This document shows, one piece after another, positions 25,526 to 34,817 of a DNA stretch of 64,000 bases; the stretch's first letter is position 1; each line of letters opens with the position of its first letter. This DNA is from UBA1756 sp045132235. Its GTDB lineage: Bacteria > Bacteroidota > Bacteroidia > Bacteroidales > WCHB1-69. The stretch lies in contig JBGURX010000052.1 of NCBI GenBank assembly GCA_045132235.1, forward strand, positions 24,775 to 88,774, in the 5' to 3' direction. The notes below the pieces were generated by a model. It was given only the letters and a program-made list of their open reading frames with translations. It searched no databases and was not told where the DNA came from. The translations under genes and the position numbers were made by a program.

Positions 25526-26854
25526 CTAATTTTCTTGTCCCATCACGGCTTCCAGCTCGGTCTTGGCCGACAGGAAGTTGTATATGGACTGGTGGTACAG
25601 CAGCTGCGACTGTGTGAGGGCGAGTTCGGCCGAGTTGAGGTCCAGCCAGGTGGCCATTCCCACCTCAAACTGCTTCTGTACAATCTCGTAGGCCCGCTGT
25701 GCCTGCATCATCGTCTCCTTGTTGGAGGTCATGTCCGCCATGGCGTTGCGGATGTTCGACAGGTTGTTGTTCACGCTCACCCGCAGGTTGTTCTCCACAT
25801 ACTTCCGCTGTTCCTCCAAGTTGGCGATGGCCAGACGGGTCTCTTTGATTTTGTAGGAGGTTCCAATCCATGAGGTGATGGGCACGTTCAGCGAAAGGCC
25901 GACCACCGCGTAAGGGAACCAGTTGTAGTTGGCGAAGTCGAAGTCGTTGGCCATGGTCATGTACTGCGCGTTTCCGCTGAAAGCCAAGGTGGGACAGGCC
26001 GATGCCTTGATGAGCTTGACGCTCATGTCGAGACTGTTCTTCGACAGGTCGAGCTGCTGGAGGTCGCTGTTGTTGGCTAACGAAACATTCTGTGCATCAG
26101 GGATTTGGTAATTAAGCATTTCATCCTCGAAATCAGAAAGCTGACCATCGAAGATGATGGGTTCGTTCACATCCACCCCGATGAGCACCTTCAGCATCAT
26201 GGTGGCGAGGTTGACCGTGTTCTCGGCGGAGGTGAGCTGCGGCTTCTGGTTCTTCACCTGCACGTCGGCGCGCAGCTTGTCGAAGTCGGAGGCCAGACCC
26301 TGCTCGTATTTGTTGTTGATGTTCTGGGCCGTGTACTCCACATTGGCGTAGTTGACCTGCAACACGCGGTAGGAGTCCTTGGCCAAAAGCAGCCCGTAGT
26401 AGGCTTTCTTCACCTCGTTGACTAACGAGATTTTGGAAGCCCTGGCATTCTCCATCGCGACTTCCACATCCAACTGCGACAGTTTCAGGTTGTACCAGGT
26501 GGGTGCCGCCACCAGAGGCAGCGAGAAGTTGATGCCGGCGGAGTAGTTGTTGCTCGTACCCACCTCAATGGTCATCGGATTGCCGCCCATTTCCATCGTC
26601 ATCTTCTGCTTTTTCACCGTGCGCTGGTAGCTCCCGCTGGCCGCCACTGTCGGAAACAACGCGGCAATCTGCTCGTCCTTGCTGTATTTCTTCGACTCGA
26701 TGTTGCGGTTCGCAATCTTGATGGTGGGGCTCTCGTTCAGCGCAATCTCAATGGCCTGCTGCAGGTTCACGTGCACCGAATCTTGTGCCGAAAGCACGAA
26801 GGGGAGGAAAAGGCATCCGAGAAACCAAAGGCTGCGTCTTACCATTCTATTCAT
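25526..26854 (-). CDS. TolC-family outer membrane efflux protein
   Basis: Outer-membrane channel component, 442 residues from the ATG at 26854. The promoter-like box at 26881-26888 lies inside any longer reading frame, which supports this start. The signal peptide ends near FVLSAQ. Two OEP repeats are visible: LQQAIEIALNESPTIKIANRN near the start and WIGTSYKIKETRLAIANLEEQ with FEVGMATWLDLNSAELAL in the second half. It pairs with the adaptor 23 bp downstream. Confidence 0.92.
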   Translation of the reverse strand: MNRMVRRSLWFLGCLFLPFVLSAQDSVHVNLQQAIEIALNESPTIKIANRNIESKKYSKDEQIAALFPTVAASGSYQRTVKKQKMTMEMGGNPMTIEVGTSNNYSAGINFSLPLVAAPTWYNLKLSQLDVEVAMENARASKISLVNEVKKAYYGLLLAKDSYRVLQVNYANVEYTAQNINNKYEQGLASDFDKLRADVQVKNQKPQLTSAENTVNLATMMLKVLIGVDVNEPIIFDGQLSDFEDEMLNYQIPDAQNVSLANNSDLQQLDLSKNSLDMSVKLIKASACPTLAFSGNAQYMTMANDFDFANYNWFPYAVVGLSLNVPITSWIGTSYKIKETRLAIANLEEQRKYVENNLRVSVNNNLSNIRNAMADMTSNKETMMQAQRAYEIVQKQFEVGMATWLDLNSAELALTQSQLLYHQSIYNFLSAKTELEAVMGQEN

Positions 26855-26880
26855 GAGTTTTTCTGATTTTTTCTTTTTTA

Positions 26881-26888
26881 CAAACATA
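26881..26888 (-). promoter_or_regulatory. -7 promoter element of tolC-MFP operon
   Basis: Minus strand TATGTTTG, 26 bp before the ATG at 26854. Confidence 0.55.
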
Positions 26889-26961
26889 CTTTAACGCACA
26901 AATCCCTAATTTCTTTTATGAATGGGAAGATTTTTATAAAATATTGGGAAAAGATACGTGT

Positions 26962-27888
26962 TTATTCGGTTGTGATGGATTGTTTTTTATGTAATGATTT
27001 ATAAATTAGATAGATAAAAAAGATAAGGAAGAGAAGTGGGATGGCGGCGGAAAGGAGAGTGCTGAGCGTGAGCTGATCTTCGGTTACAGTATTGTTGACG
27101 AGAAGGATGTGTGCGATTATAATAGACAATGCATTATGCAAAAAGTGTGCCAGAATGGGCAGCCACAACGACCCGCTCCAAACCAGCAGGTATCCGAGAT
27201 AAGCCCCTAACAGCCAGCGGGCCACGAAACCGTCAATCTGCAAATGTATAGCACTGAAAATGAAACCGGTAAGCCAAATTGCCACATGGCTGTTTTTGCA
27301 CCAGCGCTGTAAAACCTGCTGCAACGACCCCCTGAAGAAAAACTCTTCGCACACCGCCGGCAGCAAGGCACATACCAACAGGTTGAGCAGTAACGTGCTG
27401 ATATGGGGATCAGCGGTCATCATTTCCAATACTCTGTCGCTGGCCGCCTGTTTCTCATGCATCCACTCCTCAATCCCAGCCATAAACGAAGGCCACGGCA
27501 TCAGTTTGCCGATTTCCACCAGCACGCCCGCCACTGGCAGGATGAACATCGCGGCTACAATGACGTAAACAATCGCCGGCACACTCCGTGGGAGCCTATC
27601 GGCATGGTTATAGACCCACCACCGCCGCTTCTGCAAGTATGAGAACAACAGTGCAGGGACTAAAAATGTTCCTATCGCATTGAAAACCTGCAAAAAACGG
27701 ATGTAATCCGCCGTCGGGTTCTCCACTTCCGTCCCCCAGATTCCCATAGAGACAATCCATCCGCATAATGTGATGACAATGCCGCAGCCAAGGGTGAGCA
27801 GCACCATATATATAAGTTGTATCATGGGATGCTTGTCCTCCAAAAGGGGCTTGCGCAGCAGGGGAGCTTTCGGTTCGTTATCGTTCAT
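26962..27888 (-). CDS. CPBP-family intramembrane glutamic protease
   Basis: Multi-pass membrane protease of the CAAX/ABI (CPBP) family, 308 residues. The catalytic motifs are complete: EEFFFRGSL (EExxxR), FIFSAIHLQIDG (FxxxH), and LPILAHFLHNALS (HxxxN). About eight hydrophobic segments are seen. Roles of bacterial members range from peptide processing to self-immunity; the substrate is unknown. The start overlaps the end of the PorE-like gene by 11 bp, so it is the last gene of that operon. Confidence 0.92.
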   Translation of the reverse strand: MNDNEPKAPLLRKPLLEDKHPMIQLIYMVLLTLGCGIVITLCGWIVSMGIWGTEVENPTADYIRFLQVFNAIGTFLVPALLFSYLQKRRWWVYNHADRLPRSVPAIVYVIVAAMFILPVAGVLVEIGKLMPWPSFMAGIEEWMHEKQAASDRVLEMMTADPHISTLLLNLLVCALLPAVCEEFFFRGSLQQVLQRWCKNSHVAIWLTGFIFSAIHLQIDGFVARWLLGAYLGYLLVWSGSLWLPILAHFLHNALSIIIAHILLVNNTVTEDQLTLSTLLSAAIPLLFLIFFIYLIYKSLHKKQSITTE

Positions 27889-29917
27889 AAATCAAAAATA
27901 CGGTTCTACGGTTTTTAGCACGTCCTTCTTCGGTGTTGTTGGTGGCGATGGGTTTGCTTTCGCCATAGCCTTTATAGCGGATTCTGTTTTTTGGTATTCC
28001 TTTTTCAATCAAATAGTTATAAACCGACTGCGCACGCTTGTCGGAAAGAATCAGGTTGTCGTTGTCGTTGCCGATGTTGTCGGTATGTCCCTGTATCTCC
28101 GCCTTCACAGTGGGATTGTGTTCCAAAAAGTCAGCGAAAAGGTCGATGAGGCGCTTCGACTCGTCGGTCAGGGTATAGGAATTGGTGGCGAAGAAGATGT
28201 CGTGCAGGTCGCACACCTTGCCTACCTCGATGCGCTTCACCTCGGCATCGGAAGTCAGCACCGGTGCGGGGTCGGGCTCCACGGTCACCAGCTTGGTGTC
28301 GTAGGCATAGCCATCCTGCTTGATGTTGACGATGAGGTTCTGCGGCTTCTCGTGGTTCACCTGCGCGGCCACCGCGTACTGTCCGGTGTTGGCATTGGCC
28401 GTGGTGGTGGCGATGATGTTCGACTCCTCGTCGCGCAGCTCCACCACCGCGCTCACCAGCTCGTTGTCGTCGGTGTTCACCGTGCCTTTCACAATCACCA
28501 TGCTCTTGGGACGCGCCTCCTCGTACAGCTCAAATTTGTAAATGTTCCAGTCCTCCGAGTCGAGGTTGTTGGAAGAAAAATAGGCAGTTTTGCCGTCCAG
28601 ACTCACAAAGAAATCCACATCGTCGTTCTCTGAGTTTATGGGGTAGCCGATGTTGACGGGTTTGCTCCACTTGCCGTTCTCGTCGAGTTTCGAGTAGTAG
28701 ATGTCCATGCCGCCAAGGCCGGGACGTGCATCGGAGACCGACGAGGAGAAGTAGAGGGTGCGGCTGTCGGTGTGCAGAAACGGTGACCGCTCGTTGCCTT
28801 TGGTGTTGATGACGGGGCCGAGGTTGACGGGCTCCTGCCAGTTGCCGTTGGCGTCGAGCTCGGTCATCCAGATGTCGGAACCACCATAGCCGCCCGGCCG
28901 GTCGGAGGCGAAAAAGAGAACGCTGCCGTCGGAGCTAAGCGTCGGCTGCGACTCCCACGAGTTCTCACGGTTCACCTTGTTGCCCAATGAGCGCGGATCC
29001 GACCACTCCAAGCCGTTCCATTTCGAGAAGAACAGGTCGTAGTTGGGGTACACGAAATCCTTGCCCTGCTCATCCTTGGTCCGCACCTCATGCACCATCG
29101 CGAAGATGAGCATGTCGTTGGCCAAGTTGATGGTGGGACTGCCCTCGCCGCTCGATTCGTTGAAGGGGGAGGGCAGGGGACGGCCGGTCTCGTAGCCGCC
29201 GTCTCCGGTCTGCCGGCTGTAGGAGAAAAACTCCTTGTCGGCGGTCTCTTTGCCGAAGGCGGTCTGCTGCGTGTAGGGCTGCCGCCGCGTGAAGTAAAAG
29301 TACTCTCCGTCGGGCGAGATGGTGGCGAGGTACTCGTCGTTCTTCGTCGAGATGCCCGGCACCGGCTTCGGATCGAATGGTACCGGATTGTTGAGCAGCT
29401 GCGAGAAAACTTTCGACGACTTGATGATCTGCTCCGCATGCGTCAGCTCCACATCGTCCTTCACAAGGTCGGGGTTGTCGAGCAGAATCTGCGCATGCTT
29501 GATGGCGTTGTTGAAGTCCTCGATCAGCCACGCCACGCGCGCCGCCAAGTAGTGCACCTCTATCTTGTACTCAGGGCATATCGCCGCCATGCGGTTGGCA
29601 GCTTCTATGCCTTTTCTCGCATCTCTTTCATTATCAACAACAAAACCATTGATTTTAATGGGAAGAAAATAGCTTAACGCTAAATAATAGTTCACCTCAA
29701 GATGTTCGGGATAATCTTCCAGAATTTCATAATAGATGACGTTGGCATCCGATTTTTTCCCCGATTTCTGCAACTCGCGGGCCTTCTGAAACTGCTTGAC
29801 GACGGCTTTAGGGTAGCTTTGCACACAGGGATCTTCGTTGTCGTCCTCTTGGGCGTGCAGCGACAAGACCGCCGTGCAGAGCAGTATTCCGATGATGAAT
29901 TTGAGGTGTCTTTTCAT
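27878..29917 (-). CDS. porE: PorE-like T9SS component: TPR, PD40 propeller, CNA-like and OmpA domains
   Basis: Envelope protein of 679 residues from the ATG at 29917, with signal peptide ending at SLHAQ. The order is: helical TPR-like repeats (30-170), a PD40/WD40-type beta-propeller (about 190-470; LSSDGSVLFFASDRPGGYGG, YFSSSVSDARPGLGGMDI), a carboxypeptidase-regulatory-like beta domain (SMVIVKGTVNTDDNE), and a C-terminal OmpA peptidoglycan-binding domain (IQGHTDNIGNDNDN, LSDKRAQSVYNYLIEKGI). This is the architecture of PorE (PG1058) of Porphyromonas gingivalis, which tethers the type IX secretion apparatus to peptidoglycan. The window encodes five T9SS cargo proteins, which fits. Related PorE/SprF-like paralogues exist, so the symbol is probable, not certain. 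Confidence 0.72.
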   Translation of the reverse strand: MKRHLKFIIGILLCTAVLSLHAQEDDNEDPCVQSYPKAVVKQFQKARELQKSGKKSDANVIYYEILEDYPEHLEVNYYLALSYFLPIKINGFVVDNERDARKGIEAANRMAAICPEYKIEVHYLAARVAWLIEDFNNAIKHAQILLDNPDLVKDDVELTHAEQIIKSSKVFSQLLNNPVPFDPKPVPGISTKNDEYLATISPDGEYFYFTRRQPYTQQTAFGKETADKEFFSYSRQTGDGGYETGRPLPSPFNESSGEGSPTINLANDMLIFAMVHEVRTKDEQGKDFVYPNYDLFFSKWNGLEWSDPRSLGNKVNRENSWESQPTLSSDGSVLFFASDRPGGYGGSDIWMTELDANGNWQEPVNLGPVINTKGNERSPFLHTDSRTLYFSSSVSDARPGLGGMDIYYSKLDENGKWSKPVNIGYPINSENDDVDFFVSLDGKTAYFSSNNLDSEDWNIYKFELYEEARPKSMVIVKGTVNTDDNELVSAVVELRDEESNIIATTTANANTGQYAVAAQVNHEKPQNLIVNIKQDGYAYDTKLVTVEPDPAPVLTSDAEVKRIEVGKVCDLHDIFFATNSYTLTDESKRLIDLFADFLEHNPTVKAEIQGHTDNIGNDNDNLILSDKRAQSVYNYLIEKGIPKNRIRYKGYGESKPIATNNTEEGRAKNRRTVFLIYER

Positions 29918-29945
29918 GGTGTTGTATTTGAAAATCAATATATTG

Positions 29946-30686
29946 CTATTTAGACTGGCCTTTGGTGAGGGTGTGGAACAGATCCTCGATGGAGGCGTTC
30001 TTCATGCCGCGCTTGGCGGCTTCCTCCCGCAGCGTTTGGAGGGTGGCATCCGCTACCACTTCGCCCTTGTTGATGATGATGGCGCGGCTGCACATGGCCT
30101 CCACCTCCTGCATGATGTGCGTGGAGAGCAGCACGGTCTTGGTCTTGCCGCACTCCTTGATGAGGTTGCGGATGCCGACCAGCTGGTTGGGGTCGAGGCC
30201 CGATGTCGGCTCGTCGAGAATCAGCACCTCGGGGTCGGAGATAAGTGCCTGCGCCAGTCCCACACGCTGCTTGTAGCCTTTCGACAGCTGCGCAATCTTC
30301 TTGTGCATTTCGGGACCGAGGCCGGTCATCTCCACTACCTCGTCCACACGCTTCTTGCGGTTTGAAAGCGGGATTTTGCGCATTCCTGCGATGAAGGTGA
30401 GGAACTCAGTGACGTACATATCCACATACAGGGGGTTGGCTTCCGATAGGTAGCCCACCTTCTTGCGCAGTTCCAGCGAGTCGTTCCAGATGTCGAGTCC
30501 GCACACGCTCACGTCGCCGCTGGTGGGCGGCTGGTAGCAGGTGATGATCTTCATCATGGTGGATTTACCCGCCCCGTTGGGACCGAGAAAACCGACCACT
30601 TCTCCCTTGCCGACCTCAAAGCTCACATCTTTTAAGGCCCACTGTTTGCCAAACTGCTTCGATACTTTGTTTACAATGATTGACAT
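29946..30686 (-). CDS. gldA: GldA-like ABC transporter ATP-binding protein
   Basis: ABC ATPase of 246 residues. Walker A GPNGAGKSTMM, Q-loop region GYLSEANPLY, signature LSKGYKQRVGLAQAL, Walker B VLILDEPTSGLDPNQ, and H-loop STHIMQEVEAM. It matches GldA, which acts with GldFG in Bacteroidetes gliding motility and is widespread in non-gliders. No gldF or gldG follows. It lies in one run with the LptF/G permease upstream and the PorE-like gene downstream. A general ABC role is the alternative. Confidence 0.75.
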   Translation of the reverse strand: MSIIVNKVSKQFGKQWALKDVSFEVGKGEVVGFLGPNGAGKSTMMKIITCYQPPTSGDVSVCGLDIWNDSLELRKKVGYLSEANPLYVDMYVTEFLTFIAGMRKIPLSNRKKRVDEVVEMTGLGPEMHKKIAQLSKGYKQRVGLAQALISDPEVLILDEPTSGLDPNQLVGIRNLIKECGKTKTVLLSTHIMQEVEAMCSRAIIINKGEVVADATLQTLREEAAKRGMKNASIEDLFHTLTKGQSK

Positions 30687-30710
30687 GATATTGGATTGAT
30701 ATTTTTTTTT

Positions 30711-31790
30711 CTATTTTGGAATGGTAAAAAGAAGGAAGGCACTGATGCCGAGATAGATGAGATTGGGTAGCCATACGGCCATCGCCGGCGACAGCGACTC
30801 CGACACCGCGAAGACCGTTGACACCTGTTGCAGAAAAATGAAGGTGAACACGAAGAACATGCCGATGAAGATGTGCACTCCGATGCCGCGCTGCGTCTTC
30901 CGCGCCGCCACGCACAACCCCAATAAGGTCATCACGATGATGGAGGCAGGGTTGGCCACCCTTCGGTGCTGCTCTATCTGGTAGCTCTTCACCAGCGTGG
31001 AGCCCTTTTCCTGCTCTTTCTTGATGAATTTCTTGAGCTTGCTGTAGCTCATGGTGCCGGCGGTCGATACGTCCGGACTGAAATCGGCGACCGTGAAGTT
31101 GAAGGTGGTGTCCATCTCAAGACCGGCCGTAAGGTGTTCTTCCCCTTTGGCATCGAAGGTGCGCAACCGGTAGTTGTACAGCCGCCATTTTGAGGTGCAG
31201 GTGTCGTACACGATGCGGTCGGCACTCAGCTTGTAGGGAATATTTTCTTCACCGAAAATCTCGTAGGTGAACTTGTCGCCTGTCAGCGCTTTCTTGCGCC
31301 AGTTTTGCACATATACGTACGAGTCTTTGGTGTTCTTGAAATGAAAGTTGCGCTGTGTGATGGCACCCGCCACCATGTTGTGGGGCGCGTGGAAATATTC
31401 GTCCTTGAACTTGTTGAGCTTCGCATTGGAGGTGGGAACCACAAAGTTGGAAAGGAAAAGTGAAAAGATACCCAGCAGGATGGCGCCCACAATGTAGGGC
31501 ACGATGAAGCGGTAAAAGCTCACTCCGCCGTTGAAGAAGGAGATGATTTCGTTGCGCTCCGACAGCTTCGAGGTGAACCAGATGACCGAGATGAAGGTGA
31601 ACAGCGGGAAAAACAAGGTGACAAAGTAGGGAATGAAGTTCATATAGTAGCCCGTGATGACATTCATCGCAGTGGTGTTGTTGAAATACTGCATGTTCTG
31701 CGAGATGTCGAACACGATGATGATGGTCATCAGCAGGGCGATAGCATAGAATACGGAACCGATGTACTTACGCAGAAGGTAAGTATCCAT
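30711..31790 (-). CDS. LptF/LptG family permease
   Basis: Inner-membrane permease of the LPS exporter (YjgP/YjgQ family), 359 residues from the ATG at 31790. I chose this start because MDTYLLRKYIGSVFYAIALL is the standard family N-terminus, with GGAG upstream. Three N-terminal helices, a periplasmic beta-jellyroll (about 130-260), and three C-terminal helices (IIVMTLLGLCVAARKTQRGI) are seen. Only one copy is in the window; Bacteroidetes often have two at separate loci. It is co-directional with its neighbours, with a 51-bp gap to the gene upstream. Confidence 0.88.
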   Translation of the reverse strand: MDTYLLRKYIGSVFYAIALLMTIIIVFDISQNMQYFNNTTAMNVITGYYMNFIPYFVTLFFPLFTFISVIWFTSKLSERNEIISFFNGGVSFYRFIVPYIVGAILLGIFSLFLSNFVVPTSNAKLNKFKDEYFHAPHNMVAGAITQRNFHFKNTKDSYVYVQNWRKKALTGDKFTYEIFGEENIPYKLSADRIVYDTCTSKWRLYNYRLRTFDAKGEEHLTAGLEMDTTFNFTVADFSPDVSTAGTMSYSKLKKFIKKEQEKGSTLVKSYQIEQHRRVANPASIIVMTLLGLCVAARKTQRGIGVHIFIGMFFVFTFIFLQQVSTVFAVSESLSPAMAVWLPNLIYLGISAFLLFTIPK

Positions 31791-31841
31791 GATGGTCCAT
31801 CTCCAAGTGTCCTTTCTGAAGTTCATCGCCGCTGTTTTCTT

Positions 31842-32561
31842 TTACTCTTTTCTTTTTTGGAAAATGGTTTTGAAATAGTTGAGGTGCCACAGTGCGTGGA
31901 AAAATGCAATGACCGTCATGGCAATGCCGAACCACACATGGAGTTTCAACAAGGTGATGTAGCACTCGGGACGATAGCCGTGATGGATGAAGATGGCCAG
32001 CAGCAGTCCTAACAGACACGATACCAGGAAGGTGACCGAGAGGGCGACATTCCACACCTTGCGGTGCGTGACCTTTGTCCATTGGTTGGTCTTGACGAGA
32101 ATGAACGAGATGAGATACATCAGCAGGGTGCCGCCGAGGATGAGATAGACATGATAGGGAGAAGAGGGCTTGGCAGGGGCTTCTTCCTCGGGTTGCTGCG
32201 TGATAACACTCTGGTTGGCATCTGCTCCAACAGTTTCGGTTTCAGCTGTTTGTGCATCGACAGTGGTGTTCTCCTGTGCGGCAGGCTGCTTTGGGTCGGC
32301 AGATGCCGCCTTGGAGGTTGCGCTTTCCGTGCCGGCTCCCGTTTCCGGCTTCGGTGCCTTCGGCTGTTGCGGTGTCGTGGGTTCAGCTTTGGCCTCTGCC
32401 TTGGGCTGCGACAGCTTGCCGTGGTCACAGAATCCATCGCCATTGGCATCCACAAAACGCCCGCAAATGCCGGGACAGTCCACCTGCGGACAGTCCTGCT
32501 GAGCGGCGATTGTGCCACAAAGCATGATCAATGACAGGGTTATAAGGATTATTCTTTTCAT
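31842..32561 (-). CDS. Secreted or membrane protein: EF-hand-like motif, low-complexity linker, 3 TM helices
   Basis: Unrecognised protein of 239 residues. A signal peptide (1-20, ending TIAAQ) is followed by a Cys-rich patch CPQVDCPGICGRFVDANGDG, where DANGDGFCD resembles a calcium loop. A Pro/Glu/Ala/Thr/Gln-rich linker (about 50-130) leads to three hydrophobic helices. The last two hold several His residues (IHHGY, LLKLHVWFG, IAFFHALWHL), spaced like heme ligands in DUF4405-type membrane cytochromes. The Cys and loop motif is seen in some Bacteroidetes redox proteins. A heme-binding redox or sensor role is inference. It lies between S9 peptidase and lptF/G genes in the same run. Confidence 0.7.
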   Translation of the reverse strand: MKRIILITLSLIMLCGTIAAQQDCPQVDCPGICGRFVDANGDGFCDHGKLSQPKAEAKAEPTTPQQPKAPKPETGAGTESATSKAASADPKQPAAQENTTVDAQTAETETVGADANQSVITQQPEEEAPAKPSSPYHVYLILGGTLLMYLISFILVKTNQWTKVTHRKVWNVALSVTFLVSCLLGLLLAIFIHHGYRPECYITLLKLHVWFGIAMTVIAFFHALWHLNYFKTIFQKRKE

Positions 32562-32582
32562 TTTGGTGAATTAAAAGAATGA

Positions 32583-34700
32583 CTATTTTTTCAGATATTC
32601 ATCCAAGAAGCGGAAAAACTCGCGCTGCCAGAGGAAGGCGTTCTGCGGTTTCAGCACAAAGTGAGTCTCTTCGGGGAAGAAGAGGAAACGGCTCGGGATG
32701 CCCTTCATCTGGGCAATGTCGAAAGCCTGCATGCCCTCGGTATAGGGGATGCGGAAGTCGTTGCCGCCATGGATGACCAAAATAGGAGTGTCCCAGTTGC
32801 CCACGAACTTGTTGGGCGAGAAGTTGTAGCTGTTGGGCTTGTTGTCCCAGTAGTTGCCTTCGATGTCGTGGTTGGCGAAGAAGAGCTCCTCGGTGGTGCC
32901 GTACCAGCTCTCGAAGTTGAACATACCGCAGTGGGCGATGAGGGCTTTGAAGCGTTTGTTGTGGTTGCCGGCCAGCCAATACACCGAGTAGCCGCCGAAA
33001 CTGGCACCCACAGCACCCAGACGGTTCTCATCCACGTACGGCTCTTTCGCCACCTCGTCGATGGCCGACAGGTAGTCCTTCATGCACTGTCCGCCGTAGT
33101 CGCCGCTGATCTCGTCGTTCCACTCCTTGCCGAAGCCGGGCAGGCCGCGACGGTTAGGAGCCACCACAATGTAGTCGTGCGCCGCCATCATCGAGAAGTT
33201 CCAGCGGTATGAGAAGAACTGGCTGACAGGCGATTGCGGGCCGCCTTCGCAGTAGAGCAGGGCGGGGTATTTCTTGTTGGGGTCGAATTTCGGGGGATAG
33301 ATCACCCACACGAGCATCTCCTTGCCGTCGGTGGTCTTCACCCAGCGTTTCTCGGTCTTGCCCATGTCGATTTGGTCCAAGTACTCTTTGTTGGTGAAGG
33401 TGAGCTGGGTTTCGGCGCCGCTGTTCGGGTCCACAGCGTAGATTTCGGCGGGCAGCTGGTGCGTGGTCTTGGTGGCGATGAGTTTGCCGTTGGCCCATGC
33501 CAGCGAGTTGTAGTCGTGGTCGCCGTTGGTGATGACCTTGACCTCTTCCATAGTCTGTTTTTTCTTCTCGAAGCGGGTCTGCCACACGAAAATCTGGTTG
33601 GTGCCCTCGTAGCTGCTGAGGAAGTAGATTTTCTTGCCGTCAGGGCTCCACACGAAACTTTCGGGGTTGAGCTGGCTGTCGTTGCCGCCCACCAGCATGC
33701 GGGTGCTGTTGGTTTTGAAGTCGTGCAGCATCATCCGTTTCTGGTCCGATTCGAAGCCGTCGGTCTCCATGCTCCACCATACGAGTTGGCTGCCATCGGG
33801 GCTCCATACAGGGTTCATGTCGTAGCCGAGGTTGCCTTCGGTGAGGTTGGTGGTCTGTTCAGTGGCAAGGTCGTAGATGAAAATGTCGGTGTTGGTGCTC
33901 ACGGCGAAATCCTTGCCGGTGGCGCGTTTGCAGCAGTAGGCGATCTTTTGGCCGTCGGGGCTCCACACGGCATCCTCCATGCCTCCGAAGGGAGGTACCG
34001 GACAATGGAAACGCTCGCCTTTCAGCAGCTCGATGGCCTTTTCGGGCTTTTCGTACGGGGCGATGAAGAGATGGGCGTAAGTGCCGTCGGCCCAGCTGTC
34101 CCAGTGGCGGTACATCAGGTCGTCGTAAATCATCGCGTTGGCCTGCGGCAGGTCGGCATAGCGGTCGGTGATGGTGGGGTCGAGCTGCACGTTGCAGGTG
34201 TAGAGGATGTGCGTGCCGTCGGGCGAGTACGAGAAACCGTTGATGTCGAGTTTGGAATGGGTGATCTGCGTGCGGCCGGTGCCGTCGGGGTTGCACTCGA
34301 ACACCTGCATGGTGCCGTTGACCACGAACAGGAAGCCTATTTTCTTGCCGTCGGGACGCCATACCGCCTGTACTTCATTGGCGGGGGTGCGGGTAATCTG
34401 GGTGGGTGTGCCGCCCGTGGTGGGAATGGTGTACAACTCGGTGTTGCCCTTGTTTTTCTGGTAGTCGTAATAGGTGACACCGTACAGCAGGGTTTTGCCG
34501 TCGGGCGAGACCTCCGGCGCGCTCACACGGCCGAAGTGCCAAAGAATCTGTTCGGTCAATACGCCCTTCGAGAAGTCGGGGGCGGGACGGTTGTCACGGG
34601 TAATCAGGTCCGACTTCGCATCTTTGCTTTGTGCGTTGGCCTGCGGGGTGGGAATGAGCATCATCATACTAATAACGACAAAAAAGAGGATTTTCTTCAT
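32583..34700 (-). CDS. Secreted S9-family peptidase (dipeptidyl/acylaminoacyl peptidase type)
   Basis: Prolyl-oligopeptidase superfamily enzyme, 705 residues with a signal peptide ending ANAQS. The N-terminal 430 residues form a beta-propeller of repeated SPDG-containing blades (VSPDGKTLLYGV, WSPDGQKIAYCC, WSPDGSQLVWWS). The catalytic domain has the nucleophile in VGASFGGYSVYW, the acid in HGGNDFRIPYTEG, and the His in EETHFVLKP. It probably degrades oligopeptides in the periplasm, consistent with a peptide and amino acid fermenter. First gene of the long run down to the CPBP protease; promoter divergent from murB. Confidence 0.93.
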   Translation of the reverse strand: MKKILFFVVISMMMLIPTPQANAQSKDAKSDLITRDNRPAPDFSKGVLTEQILWHFGRVSAPEVSPDGKTLLYGVTYYDYQKNKGNTELYTIPTTGGTPTQITRTPANEVQAVWRPDGKKIGFLFVVNGTMQVFECNPDGTGRTQITHSKLDINGFSYSPDGTHILYTCNVQLDPTITDRYADLPQANAMIYDDLMYRHWDSWADGTYAHLFIAPYEKPEKAIELLKGERFHCPVPPFGGMEDAVWSPDGQKIAYCCKRATGKDFAVSTNTDIFIYDLATEQTTNLTEGNLGYDMNPVWSPDGSQLVWWSMETDGFESDQKRMMLHDFKTNSTRMLVGGNDSQLNPESFVWSPDGKKIYFLSSYEGTNQIFVWQTRFEKKKQTMEEVKVITNGDHDYNSLAWANGKLIATKTTHQLPAEIYAVDPNSGAETQLTFTNKEYLDQIDMGKTEKRWVKTTDGKEMLVWVIYPPKFDPNKKYPALLYCEGGPQSPVSQFFSYRWNFSMMAAHDYIVVAPNRRGLPGFGKEWNDEISGDYGGQCMKDYLSAIDEVAKEPYVDENRLGAVGASFGGYSVYWLAGNHNKRFKALIAHCGMFNFESWYGTTEELFFANHDIEGNYWDNKPNSYNFSPNKFVGNWDTPILVIHGGNDFRIPYTEGMQAFDIAQMKGIPSRFLFFPEETHFVLKPQNAFLWQREFFRFLDEYLKK

Positions 34701-34770
34701 GATTTTTATTATGTATTAATTTGATTATCAATAAATTGAATGGCAAAATGCAGATTTTGCTTTCAAACGG

Positions 34771-34778
34771 CAAATTTA
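34771..34778 (-). promoter_or_regulatory. -7 promoter element of S9 peptidase gene
   Basis: Minus strand TAAATTTG, 71 bp before the ATG at 34700; divergent with the murB promoter 14 bp away. Confidence 0.55.
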
Positions 34779-34791
34779 CATTTTTTCCTCG

Positions 34792-34799
34792 TATATTTG
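34792..34799 (+). promoter_or_regulatory. -7 promoter element of murB
   Basis: TATATTTG, 19 bp before the ATG at 34818. Confidence 0.6.
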
Positions 34800-34817
34800 C
34801 ACACTTGACTTTGTTTT

